The notes beneath the pieces are model-generated. The model ran no database searches. It was not told where the DNA came from and saw only the letters and a program-made list of their open reading frames with translations. Source: Sphingomonas sp. NFR04 (lineage in GTDB: Bacteria > Pseudomonadota > Alphaproteobacteria > Sphingomonadales > Sphingomonadaceae). From it: a stretch of 64,000 bases of DNA. Position 1 is the first letter of the stretch; each line of letters starts with the position of its first letter. Below, piece by piece: positions 16,375 through 25,127 of this stretch. Location of the stretch: positions 558,001-622,000 of the forward strand of contig NZ_FORV01000001.1 in assembly GCF_900114095.1 (NCBI RefSeq), in the 5' to 3' direction. The position numbers were made by a program, and so were the translations under genes.

Positions 16375-18186
16375 TCAAGGCTGCCATATCGGCCGGTAGG
16401 CGGGGTCGAGCTGCCGATCGAGGAAATAAGCAGCGCTGATGAACGCGAGATGGGTCAGCGCCTGCGGGAAATTGCCCAGCGGCAGGCCGCGTCCGTCGGT
16501 CTCCTCGGCAAACAGGCCGAGGGGGTTGGCATAGGCGATCCCCTTGGCCAGGATCATCTGCGCCTCGTCCAGCCGCCCCGCGCGGGCAAGGCACTCCGCA
16601 TACCAGAAGGTGCAGGTGGTGAAAGCACCCTCCTCCCCCTCCAGACCATCGTCGCCGCGATAGCGGTAGACCAGCCCGTCGTCGCACAGCTGCGCGCCGA
16701 TCGCGTCCAGCGTGCTGAGCCAGACCGGGTCGGTCGAGGAGACGAAGCGCACCAGCGGCAGCATCAGCAATGCCGCATCCAGCTCGGTGCCGCCGCGTTC
16801 CTGCACGAAATAGCCATGCTCCGGGTGCCGGAAATTCGTCCAGACGTCGTCGACGATCGCATCGCGCGCTTCGGCCCAGGCGACGAGCGGCGCCGGGAGC
16901 GAGCGCTTCTTGGCAAGCCGGATGGCGCGATCGAGGGCGACCCAGCACATCACGCGCGAATGCAGGAAATGGCGCGGCGCCGACCGCATTTCCCAGATGC
17001 CGGCGTCGGGCGCGTTCCAGTGCGCGATGACATGGTCGACAAGACCGCAAACGTGCTGCCAGCCTTCGTGGTGGATCGCCGTGCCGTATTTGTTGGAGAG
17101 ATAGGCGCTGTCGAGAAGCTCGCCGAATATGTCCAACTGGATCTGTTCGCTCGCCGCGTTGCCGATCCGCACGGGGCGACTGTCCGCATAGCCGGCGAGA
17201 TGGGCGAGCTCGCGTTCCGCGGCCGGGGCACCGCCGTCGAGCGCGTACAGGATGCGCAACGGGTTGCCGTCGTCGGACGCCATCACGCGCCCGCGCACCC
17301 ATTGGTTGAACTGCTCGGCCTCCGCGACAAAGCCGAGACGGAGGAAGGCATAGACGGTGAACGAAGCGTCGCGGATCCAGGTCGCGCGATAATCCCAGTT
17401 GCGCTCCGAACCGATCGCCTCGGGCAGCGAGAAGGTGGCGGCCGCTGCGATCGAGCCGTGACGGGCGGAGGTGAGCAGCTTGAGCGTCAAAGCCGAGCGA
17501 AGCACCTGCTCGCGCCAGCGCCCCTTGTAGGTCGACCGCCCGAGCCAGGACCGCCACGCCTCCGTCGTCGCGTCGATACAGGCCAGGACGGCGGCGTCGT
17601 CCGGGCACGCCATTGCCGCGTCGCCGAGAACGAACCAGGCGCTTTCCCCCTTCGACAGCGTGAACCGCGCGCTGGCGCTGCCGTCGGCGGGATCCAGCGG
17701 GACCGAGGCGAAGAGGCAGAGCGACAGATCCCGGCCGGAAAAGCGGACGCCGCCCTCCACCGCGGCTGCCATGGGCACCTCCCGCGCATAGTCGAAACGG
17801 GGCGTACAGCGCATCGTGAAGGCCACCGTGCCGCTGGTGACGGTGACCCGGCGGATCAGGCAGCGCGCGCCATCCCCGGCGCGGTGGCGCGCCTCCGCCT
17901 GCGGCATCAGATCGACGACTTCCGCGCTCCCGTGCTCCGCCATCCACCGGGTCAGCAGCACATTGGTGTCGGGGATGTAGAGCTGGAGGTGGCGGGGCCG
18001 ATCGAGTTCCGGCTCGATCTCGAACGCGCCGCCCCGTTCGCCGTCCAGCAGGTCCGCGAAGATCGTCGGGCTGTCGAGCGCGGGCCAGCAGCAATAGTCG
18101 ATCGTGCCGTCGCGCGCGACCAGCGCCGCCGTCTCCATGTCGCCGACAATGCCATGCTCGCCGATCGTCCGGCGAGGCTTACCCAT
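16375..18186 (-). CDS. Glycoside hydrolase family 15 (glucoamylase/trehalase-like)
   Basis: 603 residues with the two-part GH15 layout: an N-terminal beta-sandwich (about 1-240, beginning IGEHGIVGDMETAALVARDG) and an (alpha/alpha)6 barrel. The barrel signatures are RNWDYRATWIRDASFTVYAF, DAGIWEMR with the likely catalytic acid Glu399, and a FAEE...GNFPQALTHL block that carries the expected base. The family releases glucose from alpha-glucans or trehalose. No signal peptide is seen, so it acts in the cytoplasm, favouring trehalose or maltooligosaccharide turnover. The start ATG at 18186 overlaps the upstream SDR stop by eight bases. Confidence 0.93.
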   Translation of the reverse strand: MGKPRRTIGEHGIVGDMETAALVARDGTIDYCCWPALDSPTIFADLLDGERGGAFEIEPELDRPRHLQLYIPDTNVLLTRWMAEHGSAEVVDLMPQAEARHRAGDGARCLIRRVTVTSGTVAFTMRCTPRFDYAREVPMAAAVEGGVRFSGRDLSLCLFASVPLDPADGSASARFTLSKGESAWFVLGDAAMACPDDAAVLACIDATTEAWRSWLGRSTYKGRWREQVLRSALTLKLLTSARHGSIAAAATFSLPEAIGSERNWDYRATWIRDASFTVYAFLRLGFVAEAEQFNQWVRGRVMASDDGNPLRILYALDGGAPAAERELAHLAGYADSRPVRIGNAASEQIQLDIFGELLDSAYLSNKYGTAIHHEGWQHVCGLVDHVIAHWNAPDAGIWEMRSAPRHFLHSRVMCWVALDRAIRLAKKRSLPAPLVAWAEARDAIVDDVWTNFRHPEHGYFVQERGGTELDAALLMLPLVRFVSSTDPVWLSTLDAIGAQLCDDGLVYRYRGDDGLEGEEGAFTTCTFWYAECLARAGRLDEAQMILAKGIAYANPLGLFAEETDGRGLPLGNFPQALTHLAFISAAYFLDRQLDPAYRPIWQP

Positions 18187-18991
18187 TGTCGCGGAATTCC
18201 GGGTAGAGCGACATGCCGCCGTCCACGAACAGCGTGGTGCCGGTGACATAGTCGGCCTCATCCGAGGCCAGCCAGACGACCGCGCGGGCGACGTCCTCGG
18301 GTTCGCCGATGCGGCCATAGGGGATCAGCCGCAGCAGCTTGGACAGCGCCTCCTCGCTGTCCCAGGCTTCCTTGTTGATCGGCGTGCGGATCGCGCCCGG
18401 CGCGACGGCGTTCACCCGGATGCCGTCGCCGGCGACTTCCTGTGCCAGCGAGCGGGTCAGCATCCGCACGCCGCCCTTGGCCGAGGCATAGTTGACGTGC
18501 CCCGCCCACGGGATGATCTCGTGCACCGAGCTCATCGCCACGATCACGCCGGCGCTGCGGGCGGGCCGCCCCTGCTCGGGCTGCGCGCGGAAGCGCTTCA
18601 CCGCTTCGCGCGCGCACAGGAACTGGCCGGTAAGGTTGATGCCGATGACGGTGTTCCAGTCCTCCAGCGTCATGTCGCCGATCGCAGCATCCTTCTGCAC
18701 GCCCGAATTGGAGACGAGCAGGTCGATCCGGCCGAACGCGGCGGCGGCTTCGTCGAACAGGCGGATCACCTCCGCCTCCTGCGATACATCGGCCTGTACC
18801 GCGATCGCGCGGCCGCCCTGGGCAGTGATCCGCCCGACCAGCTCCTCCGCAGGCTCGGCCTGGGCGTGATAGTTCACCGCCACCGCGGCACCGGCGGCCG
18901 CCACCGCCTCGGCCACCGCCAGGCCGATGCCCGAACTCGCACCGGTGACGATCGCGGCGTGACCCGCGAGGGAAGCATTGGTCGGCTGCAT
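18179..18991 (-). CDS. SDR oxidoreductase, glucose 1-dehydrogenase-like
   Basis: 270 residues. Classical SDR with TGASSGIG near residue 16, NSG in SNSGVQKD, the catalytic Ser in MSSVHEI and Tyr-Lys in NYASAKGG, and a C-terminal VDGGMSLYPEF close to that of bacterial glucose 1-dehydrogenases. Such enzymes oxidise beta-D-glucose with NAD(P). The stop overlaps the GH15 start by eight bases (18179-18186), so the glucose released by GH15 could be the substrate. This coupling is the best clue to function. Confidence 0.92.
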   Translation of the reverse strand: MQPTNASLAGHAAIVTGASSGIGLAVAEAVAAAGAAVAVNYHAQAEPAEELVGRITAQGGRAIAVQADVSQEAEVIRLFDEAAAAFGRIDLLVSNSGVQKDAAIGDMTLEDWNTVIGINLTGQFLCAREAVKRFRAQPEQGRPARSAGVIVAMSSVHEIIPWAGHVNYASAKGGVRMLTRSLAQEVAGDGIRVNAVAPGAIRTPINKEAWDSEEALSKLLRLIPYGRIGEPEDVARAVVWLASDEADYVTGTTLFVDGGMSLYPEFRDNG

Positions 18992-19057
18992 GGCGTGTCT
19001 CCAGGGATGCGCAGATGGGCAGAACGTCGCGCGACAACGCGCGACCTGGCGTGGCGG

Positions 19058-19915
19058 TTACCGGGAAAATTGCTGCCGGTGCAGGAGGAGAAAATCGGTG
19101 AAATCGTGCGGCGGCGTGCCGGTGAGCCGCTCGATCTCGAAGGTCGGGTCGATGTCGTGATGTCCGGCGACGACGTCGGCGAACTGCACGACCAGCCCTC
19201 TGGCCGTCCAGCCTGAATTGCCGGTCAGGCGCAGCAACGCCCAGAACAGCGGCGATGGCAGATCGAGATAGCGGACCTTGTGCCCCAGCACCTTCGACAT
19301 GCGGCGCGCGGCCTCCTTCATGTCCAGCGTCTCCGGCCCGGTGAGGAAATAGGTCGCGCCTTCATGGCCGTCCTTCGTCAGCACCGTCGCCGCCACGCGG
19401 GCCACGTCGCGCGTATCGACCCAGGAGACCGATCCCTTGCCGGCGACCTGCGGCAGGTATCCTCGCGCGATAGGGTCCTTGAACCACAGGAAGTTCTGCA
19501 TGAACGCAGTGGGCTTCAGGATCGTCCAGCCGATGCCCGAGGCGCGCAGATGATGATCGATCAGCGCGTGCGCCCTCGCCCACGGTACTGGCGAACGCAC
19601 ATTGCCGTCGGAGGCGGATAGCTTGACGATCCGGCTGATGCCGGCCGCCTTGGCGGCATCGATCGCGGCTGTTTCCTGCGTCACCTGCTGCTGACTCTGC
19701 GGGGTGATGAGGAACATCGTCTCGATGCCCTCCATCGCCGCGGCCAGCGTTTCCGGCCGATCGAAATCGCCGCGCACGGCGTCTATCCCCTTTTTGGCCA
19801 GATCTTCGACCTGTTCCTGCTTCCGGCACAGCGCGCGGAACGGGGTTCCCGCCTCCTTGAGCACGCGGCACACTTCGCCACCGATGCCGCCGGTGGCGCC
19901 TGATACGAGGATCAT
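19058..19915 (-). CDS. NmrA-like NAD(P)H-binding / atypical SDR protein
   Basis: 285 residues. The N-terminus MILVSGATGGIGGEV carries the atypical-SDR GxxGxxG motif; the middle (LITPQSQQQVTQE, RIVKLSAS, GWTILKPTAFMQNF) matches NmrA/QOR2-like proteins, which bind NAD(P) and either reduce quinones or act as redox sensors. It is transcribed after a MarR regulator and overlaps its stop by four bases (19912-19915), so the pair should be co-expressed. GAAGGA lies about ten bases upstream of the ATG. Confidence 0.9.
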   Translation of the reverse strand: MILVSGATGGIGGEVCRVLKEAGTPFRALCRKQEQVEDLAKKGIDAVRGDFDRPETLAAAMEGIETMFLITPQSQQQVTQETAAIDAAKAAGISRIVKLSASDGNVRSPVPWARAHALIDHHLRASGIGWTILKPTAFMQNFLWFKDPIARGYLPQVAGKGSVSWVDTRDVARVAATVLTKDGHEGATYFLTGPETLDMKEAARRMSKVLGHKVRYLDLPSPLFWALLRLTGNSGWTARGLVVQFADVVAGHHDIDPTFEIERLTGTPPHDFTDFLLLHRQQFSR

Positions 19916-20409
19916 GATGACGATTCCTTCTGGGATGTAGGGTTGGATGCGGTTGTGCGGTCGAGCCACGCGGTGAGGACGGTATTCATCGCCTCGAGGG
20001 TGGCGATGGCGTCCCGGATGCGGTCGCGGCCCACCCTGTCGGCGATTTCGCGGTCCAGCGGAGCGGCCGCCTGTTCGGCGCCGGTCACCGCCGCGATACC
20101 CGCCTCGGTGAGGACGACGAGCTTGGCGCGGAGATGGTGCGGATTGTCCTGGAACGTCACCATCCCGCGTTCGGCCAGCAGATCGACGATGCGCTGCACC
20201 GACTGGCGGGTCAGGCCCATGTTGCGGGCGATCGACGCGGTGGGAAGCGGCACCGGCGCATAGCGCAGGGCGCCCAGCACCTGCCACCAGGCGCTGGTGA
20301 GGCCGAGATGGGCGACGAGTTCGTTCCCCGTGCCGATCAGCCGTCCACTGGTCGCGAACACGGCAAGCGCGAGCTCGCGTACCTCTGTTTCCTGATCCGG
20401 ATTCGACAA
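19912..20409 (-). CDS. MarR-family transcriptional regulator
   Basis: 165 residues from a TTG at 20409 behind AGGTG; no in-frame ATG exists nearby. The winged helix is clear: LTSAWWQVLGALRYAPVPLP, ASIARNMGLTRQSVQRIVDL and AERGMVTFQDNPHHLRAKLV. It is the first gene of a two-gene unit with the NmrA-like reductase. A perfect 7-6-7 palindrome lies 11 bases upstream of the start, fitting autorepression. On the other side of the gap is the GH92-GH2 operon, which might share the control. Confidence 0.92.
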   Translation of the reverse strand: MSNPDQETEVRELALAVFATSGRLIGTGNELVAHLGLTSAWWQVLGALRYAPVPLPTASIARNMGLTRQSVQRIVDLLAERGMVTFQDNPHHLRAKLVVLTEAGIAAVTGAEQAAAPLDREIADRVGRDRIRDAIATLEAMNTVLTAWLDRTTASNPTSQKESSS

Positions 20410-20729
20410 TGTGACACCTATTTGACAGCATGTTGTCAAACGTCGGCGTGGCTCCGGGGTTCCGGAGCGTCGGTGGAGCGATCGTCCAGCCAAGGGAGAG
20501 ACCGGGCGCGCCGTCCAGTCTCGCGAGCTGCGGGTGCACCATGGCAGCCGCGCGCGAACATCACAGAGCCACCAATAACTTGCGACAGGTTCCTCAACCC
20601 GGCTTGCGCAATGCGTTAATTGACAAAATGGTTTATTTATTTGATCAAGCCATGCGCCAGCGGGCGAACCGTCACATTCAAAAGAATGGGCATCGTTCCG
20701 CAGTGAGGCAGCAAGGAGAGGCCTGGGGA
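20410..20729. other. 320-base divergent control region (MarR / GH92)
   Basis: No gene is supported here. It holds the MarR-side palindrome at 20421-20440, an unremarkable GC-rich middle, and an AT-rich island at about 20614-20650. In that island TTGACA at 20620-20625 with AT-rich DNA downstream is a plausible -35 element for the GH92-GH2 operon; the matching -10 is unclear. Confidence 0.6.
20421..20440. promoter_or_regulatory. Candidate MarR operator
   Basis: Perfect inverted repeat TTTGACA (20421-20427) - GCATGT - TGTCAAA (20434-20440), 11 bases upstream of the MarR start codon. Length and symmetry fit MarR operators, and its TTGACA could double as a -35 box. Confidence 0.6.
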
Positions 20730-23084
20730 ATGGATTGCACCCACTGGAAAATCGCCGCATGCCGGCATGCTACGCACATGACGTCGATCGGCATCATTGC
20801 CCTGGCGGCGTGGACGCCCGCCGCCCGGGCGCAGGCCCCGGTAGACCGCGCCAATCCGCTGGTAGGCACCGCCCCGCTCGATCGACCGGAATGGATCGGC
20901 AACGCACCCCCTGCCGGTGAGCCGCTCTATTCGGGCATGACCTCGCCAGGCGCGCGCCTGCCGCACAGTTCGGTCGAGGCGGCGCCGGTCAACGTCAATG
21001 TCGAGCTGAGCTATCCGTGGGGCGTCCCCACCCCCTATTACTACACCAACCCGACGATGATCGGCTTTACCGGCGGCGGCGGCCCAACCTATGGCGCACG
21101 GGCCCAGCCGATCCTCATGCCGGTGGTCGGCGACTGGACAGTGCCGCCGGTCTACACCGAGGCATATTACGACAAGGCGCAGGAGACCGCCTCCCCCGGC
21201 TATTACTCGGTCTTCCTCAACAGTTTCCAGACTAGGGCCGAGCTGACTGCGACGCAGTGGACCAGCCTGATGCGGTTCACCTTCCCGGAGACCAGGCGCG
21301 CGCACCTGATCCTCAACCTGTCCGGACGCGGCGGCACGGTGGAGATCGTCGGCGATCACGTCGTGCGCGGCATGGCGGCAGGGCCGCGCGAGGAGGATGT
21401 GCGCGACGGCCGCTATTTCGTCGCCGAATTCTCCAGGCCCTTCGCCACCCATGGCACCTTCCGCAAGGCGCCCGGCACCAATCGCGGCTACGGCATCGGC
21501 GACAAGGACGTCCAGCCCGGCGCGGAGCGGATCGAGGGCCAATTCGCCGGTGCCTATCTCGACTTCGCGACGCGCAAGGGCGAGGCCGTGCTGGTCAAGA
21601 TGGCGCACGGCACCAGCTATGCCGAGGCCGAGCAGCGGCTGCGTGCCGAAAGCCCGGGCTGGGATTTCGACGGCGTGCGGGCAAACGCACGTGCCGCTTG
21701 GGCGGGCCTGCTCGATCGGGTGCAGGTGAGCGGCGGGACGCCCAAGCAGCAGATGCTGTTCTACTCGACGCTGTTCCAGTCCTTCGCCAGCCCGCGCCTG
21801 GTCGCGCGCAAGGGCGAGCGCTTCACCGACGCCAAGGGGCAGGTGCAGGCCGCCGGCTATGACCGCTACGGCCCGGTGCCCTTCTGGGATACCGGCCGCA
21901 ACCAGATCGTGCTGCTGGAACTGATGGAGCCGGAGGTGGTGCAGGACATCATGCGCTCCGAGCTCGACATGGCGCGCGAACGCGGCTTCATGAACACCTC
22001 GTTCCACGGCGACAATGCCGTGTTCCTGTACCTCGGCGCGATGAAGCGCGGCATCGCCTTCGACTATGCGGCCGCCTACGAATATCTCCGCCGGAACGCG
22101 ACCGACCCCAAGGGCCCACGCGACTATCTGGCGGAATATGACCGGCAGGGCTGGATTGCCGACGAGGTGCCGCCGGGCAATCCCAGCCCGCCTTACGCCG
22201 GGGGCAAGGCCGGCGCAGCGACCACGCTGGAATATGCCTGGGACGATGCCGCGATGGCCGATCTCGCCGCGCGGCTCGGCCACAAGGACGATGCGGCGCG
22301 CTTCGCCAGGCGCGCGCTGAACTATCGCAACGTGTTCGATCCGACGATCGGCTTCGTTCGCGGCCGCACTGCCGACGGCAAGTGGATCACGCGCTTCGAC
22401 CCGGCCGAGCCCTATTACAACTTCATGATGAAGGAGGCCTCGGGCTGGTCGACGCTTTGGCTGGCGCCGCAGGACGTACAGGGGATGATCAACGAGCTCG
22501 GCGGCCGCGCCGCATTTAACGCGAAGCTCGATGCCTTCTTTGCGACGCCCTACGCGCCCAAGGGCATCTGCCGCGACTGCACCGGCGTGATCGGCCAGTT
22601 CGTCCAGGGCAACCAGCCCGACCAGCATGCCCCCTATCTCTACGCCTGGAGCGGCCAGCCCTGGAAGACGCAGGCGCTGGTTCGTCAGGTGCTCGAGCAA
22701 CTCTATGGCAGCGATGCGAGCGGCTATGGCTATCCCGGCATGGACGATCAGGGCGCGACTTCGTCCTGGTATGTGATGAGCGCGCTGGGCTTCTATCCGG
22801 TCGATCCGTCGAGCGATGTCTATGTGCTGGGCAGCCCGATCTTCGATCAGTCGACGCTGAAGATGGGGAACGGAAAGGTGCTGGAGATCGTCGCCCGGAA
22901 CAACTCCGCCGCCAATCGCTACATCCAGTCGGCGACGCTGAACGGTCGCCCCTGGACCAGGCCCTGGTTCCGCCATGCCGATGTCGCGAACGGCGCGCGG
23001 CTGGTGCTGACCATGGGCCCCAAGCCGAACCCCGCCTGGGGCAGCAGCCCCGCCGACGCCCCGCCCTCGCTCTCGCGCCCTTGA
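20730..23084 (+). CDS. GH92 family alpha-mannosidase, exported
   Basis: 784 residues. A signal peptide lies at about residues 16-36 (TSIGIIALAAWTPAARAQA). GH92 landmarks follow in order: an N-terminal domain opening ANPLVGTAPLDRPEWIGNAP and ending with YYDKAQETASPGYYSV, then the catalytic barrel with PFWDTGRNQIVLL, FHGDNAVFLY and GYPGMDDQGATSSWYVMSAL. GH92 enzymes are calcium-dependent exo-alpha-mannosidases; the block normally reading GNDDCGQMS is PGMDDQGATS here, so linkage specificity may differ. AAGGAG and GGGGA precede ATG 20730. A GH2 gene follows after 11 bases, forming a glycan-degrading operon. Confidence 0.92.
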   Translation: MDCTHWKIAACRHATHMTSIGIIALAAWTPAARAQAPVDRANPLVGTAPLDRPEWIGNAPPAGEPLYSGMTSPGARLPHSSVEAAPVNVNVELSYPWGVPTPYYYTNPTMIGFTGGGGPTYGARAQPILMPVVGDWTVPPVYTEAYYDKAQETASPGYYSVFLNSFQTRAELTATQWTSLMRFTFPETRRAHLILNLSGRGGTVEIVGDHVVRGMAAGPREEDVRDGRYFVAEFSRPFATHGTFRKAPGTNRGYGIGDKDVQPGAERIEGQFAGAYLDFATRKGEAVLVKMAHGTSYAEAEQRLRAESPGWDFDGVRANARAAWAGLLDRVQVSGGTPKQQMLFYSTLFQSFASPRLVARKGERFTDAKGQVQAAGYDRYGPVPFWDTGRNQIVLLELMEPEVVQDIMRSELDMARERGFMNTSFHGDNAVFLYLGAMKRGIAFDYAAAYEYLRRNATDPKGPRDYLAEYDRQGWIADEVPPGNPSPPYAGGKAGAATTLEYAWDDAAMADLAARLGHKDDAARFARRALNYRNVFDPTIGFVRGRTADGKWITRFDPAEPYYNFMMKEASGWSTLWLAPQDVQGMINELGGRAAFNAKLDAFFATPYAPKGICRDCTGVIGQFVQGNQPDQHAPYLYAWSGQPWKTQALVRQVLEQLYGSDASGYGYPGMDDQGATSSWYVMSALGFYPVDPSSDVYVLGSPIFDQSTLKMGNGKVLEIVARNNSAANRYIQSATLNGRPWTRPWFRHADVANGARLVLTMGPKPNPAWGSSPADAPPSLSRP

Positions 23085-23095
23085 GGAGCCGCCTT

Positions 23096-25063
23096 ATGCG
23101 CAGCCTGATCTACGCCCTCGCCTTGGCGGCCCTGCCCGCCCACGCCCTCGCTCAGCCCGCGTCGGCGCCGCGGTCCGACGCGGTCTATACCGGCGCCATC
23201 ACCACCCGCTGGGGCAAGGCGGTGACGCCTGACAATGCCTGGCGCAGCTATCCGCGGCCGCAATTCCAGCGCACCGAATGGCAAAACCTCAACGGACTGT
23301 GGGACTATGCGATCACCCCCGCCGCCGCGCCCCAGCCGGTGCGGATGGACGGGCAGATCCTCGTCCCCTTCCCGGTCGAATCGCGGCTCTCGCGGGTCGC
23401 GCGCAAGGTCACGCCGGACGATCGCATCTGGTATCGCCGCAGCTTCACCGTGCCGAAGGACTGGGCCGGGCAGCATGTGATGCTCAACTTCGGCGCGGTC
23501 GATCACGACGCGCGCCTCTGGGTGAACGGCGCAATGGTCGGCGCGCACCAGGGCGGGTTCGACAGCTTCGGCTTCGACATCACGCCGTTCCTGAAGCCCG
23601 GCGCGAACGAGCTGGTGGTGCAGGTCGCCGATCCCACCAGCGCCGGCAGCCAGCCGCGCGGCAAGCAGATCCTCGAGCCCGACGGCATCTGGTACACCGC
23701 CGTCAGCGGCATCTGGCAGACGGTTTGGCTGGAGCCGGTGCCCGCGCTGCACATCGCCGACATCCGGGCCACGCCCAATATCGATACCGGCAAGGTCGAT
23801 GTCGATGTCGCGCTTAGCGCCAGCGCCGCGGATACCGATGCGGTGCGGCTCAGCGTCCGTTCCGGCGGCAGGACCATCGCGTCGACCATCGTCCGCGCCA
23901 ATCGCCGCGCCAGCATAGCCGTGCCGAACGCGCATCTCTGGTCGCCCGAAGATCCGTTCCTCTACGATGTCGTCGCCGAGCTGGTGACGGTGCGCGACCC
24001 CTATGCCGGCCAGCCCGAACGGGATCGCCGCGCCTATGATGCCCGCTTCACCAAGGGCGAGCTCGACACCTATGCCGCCGCCGAGGTGACCGGCGCCCCG
24101 CGCGACCGGGTGAATGCCTATTTCGCGATGCGCAAGATCTCGGTCGGGCCCGGCACCGTGCCCGGTCAGCCGGCGCTGCTGCTCAACAACAAGCCCTATT
24201 TCCAGAACGGCGTGCTCGACCAGGGCTGGTGGCCCGATGGGCTGCTCACCCCGCCGAGCGAAGTCGCGATGCGCTACGATCTGGAGTTCCTGAAGCAGGC
24301 GGGCTTCAACATGGTCCGCAAGCACATCAAGGTCGAGCCCGCGCGCTACTATTACGACGCCGACCACCTGGGCATGCTGATCTGGCAGGACATGCCTTCG
24401 GGCGGCGGCGAGGACCAGTTTGTCACCGGCTCCAGCCAGAGCCAGGCGGTGCTCTCGTCGGACGTGATGGCGCAGCAGCAGGTCGAGCTGTCGCGGATGA
24501 TCGGCCATCTGCGCGCCTTCCCCTCGATCGTGCTGTGGGTGGTGAACAACGAAGGCTGGGGCCAGTATGACTCCGCCACCCTCGCGCGCTTCGTGAAGGG
24601 CATGGACCCGAGCCGGCTGGTCAATGCCGATAGCGGCTGGCTGGACGTCGCGCCGGGCGCCTCCGATGTGTTCGACATCCACACCTATGAGGACGTGCCG
24701 CACGTCCCCACCCGGCAGAGCGACCGCGCCATCGTGATCGGCGAATATGGCGGCGTCGGCCAGCCGATCGAGGGACATCTGTGGCGGAACGACAAGCGCT
24801 GGAGCTACCAGGTGACCAACGACTCCGCGGACTATCTCGCCCGCTACCGGCGCAAGTTCGAGGAGATCGTGCGCCAGGCCAAGGTCCATGGCCTCAGCGC
24901 CTCGGTCTATACCCAGACGACCGATGTCGAGGGCGAGATCAACGGGCTGCTTACCTATGACCGCGCCGTCGCCAAGGCACCGGCGGAGGCGTTCGCGACG
25001 ATGGCCAGACCGCTTTGGGAGCAGGAGCGCCCGGCAGGTAGCGGGAAAGGCGAGAGGAAATAG
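23096..25063 (+). CDS. Glycoside hydrolase family 2 enzyme, exported
   Basis: 655 residues. A Sec signal peptide (about 1-20, ALPAHALAQ) is followed by the sugar-binding jelly roll (NLNGLWDYAI, WYRRSFTVPKDW, LWVNGAMVGAHQGGFDSFGF), an immunoglobulin-like sandwich and a TIM barrel. The catalytic acid/base is the Glu of VVNNEGWG (Glu486), the nucleophile is probably Glu550 in IGEYGG. Members are beta-galactosidases, beta-mannosidases or beta-glucuronidases; a beta-mannosidase or related activity alongside GH92 is inference. It starts 11 bases after the GH92 stop with GAGGAG upstream. Confidence 0.93.
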   Translation: MRSLIYALALAALPAHALAQPASAPRSDAVYTGAITTRWGKAVTPDNAWRSYPRPQFQRTEWQNLNGLWDYAITPAAAPQPVRMDGQILVPFPVESRLSRVARKVTPDDRIWYRRSFTVPKDWAGQHVMLNFGAVDHDARLWVNGAMVGAHQGGFDSFGFDITPFLKPGANELVVQVADPTSAGSQPRGKQILEPDGIWYTAVSGIWQTVWLEPVPALHIADIRATPNIDTGKVDVDVALSASAADTDAVRLSVRSGGRTIASTIVRANRRASIAVPNAHLWSPEDPFLYDVVAELVTVRDPYAGQPERDRRAYDARFTKGELDTYAAAEVTGAPRDRVNAYFAMRKISVGPGTVPGQPALLLNNKPYFQNGVLDQGWWPDGLLTPPSEVAMRYDLEFLKQAGFNMVRKHIKVEPARYYYDADHLGMLIWQDMPSGGGEDQFVTGSSQSQAVLSSDVMAQQQVELSRMIGHLRAFPSIVLWVVNNEGWGQYDSATLARFVKGMDPSRLVNADSGWLDVAPGASDVFDIHTYEDVPHVPTRQSDRAIVIGEYGGVGQPIEGHLWRNDKRWSYQVTNDSADYLARYRRKFEEIVRQAKVHGLSASVYTQTTDVEGEINGLLTYDRAVAKAPAEAFATMARPLWEQERPAGSGKGERK

Positions 25064-25127
25064 CTACCTTCGCGAGCCAAGGGTGGGCGCGCACGCGTTG
25101 ATCCCGTCGTTCACAAGTCGTCGCGGC

